Positions 63,785 through 64,000 of a stretch of DNA of 64,000 bases are shown piece after piece; the stretch's first letter is position 1, and every line of letters begins with the position of its first letter. The notes under the pieces were generated by a model. It made no database searches. It worked only from the letters and a program-made list of their open reading frames with translations, and was not told the DNA's origin. Location of the stretch: positions 124,001-188,000 of the forward strand of contig NZ_JBDJAF010000001.1 of the NCBI RefSeq assembly GCF_039652555.1, written 5' to 3'. The position numbers and the translations under genes are program-made. Source of the DNA: Parafrigoribacterium mesophilum (GTDB taxonomy: Bacteria; Actinomycetota; Actinomycetes; Actinomycetales; Microbacteriaceae).

Positions 63785-64000
63785 TGACTACACCGAAGAA
63801 CCAGACTCCCCAGGCCACGCCGACCGCACCGGCGGTCGAAAACATCACCGACGTCGACCTGTCCACCGAGATGGAGGGTTCGTACCTCGAGTACGCGTAC
63901 TCGGTGATCTATTCTCGCGCGCTGCCGGATGCGCGTGACGGGCTGAAGCCGGTGCAGCGCCGCATCCTGTACCAGATGACCGAGATGGGTCTGCGGCCCG
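63784..64000 (+). CDS. Type II DNA topoisomerase subunit A, N-terminus (cut by window edge)
   Basis: The first 72 codons of a GyrA/ParC subunit: EMEGSYLEYAYSVIYSRALP and DARDGLKPVQRRILYQM are the start of the winged-helix DNA-gate domain; the catalytic Tyr lies beyond the window. Next to sepH and the phosphodiesterase gene, so more likely the ParC-type (topoisomerase IV) subunit than the replication-origin gyrA, but the fragment alone cannot decide. Confidence 0.9.
   Translation, partial: MTTPKNQTPQATPTAPAVENITDVDLSTEMEGSYLEYAYSVIYSRALPDARDGLKPVQRRILYQMTEMGLRP

Overview
This window is a 64 kb piece of a high-GC actinobacterial chromosome. The gene content and order (carB-carA-PH protein-pyrC-pyrB-pyrR-nusB-efp-aro genes-mltG-ruvX-alaS-rpsD; secF-secD-yajC-ruvB-ruvA-ruvC-yebC-pdxT-pdxS-HIT-thrS; DUF3000-RNase D; dut-DUF3093-DUF4193-sepH) are the conserved core arrangement of Actinomycetota. 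SepH, DUF4193, DUF3710 and the frequent GTG starts agree with this. The mix of genes, the many ATGA/GTGA stop-start overlaps and the dispersed intergenic palindromes suggest the family Microbacteriaceae (inference; the species cannot be named from the sequence alone). No prophage, transposase, CRISPR array or rRNA was seen, and no gene-free stretch exceeds 300 bases.

Layout. 1-7701 (minus): pyrimidine operon pyrR-pyrB-pyrC-PH protein-carA-carB, with a PyrR-type RNA site just before the pyrR Shine-Dalgarno. 7920-19166 (minus): rpsD, a small protein, alaS, ruvX, mltG, aroE, aroC, aroK, aroB, then aroQ, efp and nusB; a heat-shock gene (hsp20, plus strand) is wedged between aroB and aroQ and carries both a CIRCE and a HAIR operator. 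19365-25936: rarA, a secreted or membrane-anchored cyclophilin, a DUF349 coiled-coil protein, an AbiEi-like protein and the (p)ppGpp enzyme RelA. 26036-36649 (minus): protein export (secD, secF, yajC), Holliday-junction processing (ruvABC), yebC, PLP synthesis (pdxS, pdxT), an Ap4A-phosphorylase-like HIT protein and thrS. 36681-39774 (minus): a two-gene glycosyltransferase/membrane-protein unit with an MshEN-like N-terminal domain. 39840-41054: a VIT family transporter and four tRNAs, followed by a 13-bp minisatellite and an orphan membrane protein. 41777-45012: a divergent Amt paralogue, an amidohydrolase and a canonical AmtB with GlnR-like boxes upstream. 45154-49664: zapE, a sulfurtransferase-SufE-RibD-like operon and an alpha/beta hydrolase. 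49687-54975: DUF3000, RNase D and beta-oxidation genes fadA/fadB. 55148-63784: a RibD/DHFR-like reductase, aconitase with a perfect 26-bp palindromic operator candidate, DUF3159-DUF3710-dut, DUF3093, DUF4193, sepH, a phosphodiesterase-like enzyme and the start of a type II topoisomerase A subunit.

How the parts work together. Most of the window is housekeeping: nucleotide, shikimate and PLP biosynthesis, translation, export, DNA repair and fatty-acid oxidation. The distinctive signals are regulatory: dual CIRCE/HAIR control of hsp20, the PyrR leader, GlnR-like boxes at amtB, the acnA palindrome, and a recurrent TANNNT box 6-7 nt before the start codon that indicates leaderless transcripts at about eight genes. 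The less-understood loci are the MshEN-GT2/membrane-protein pair, the degenerate Amt paralogue divergently paired with an amidohydrolase, and the solo AbiEi-like protein next to relA.
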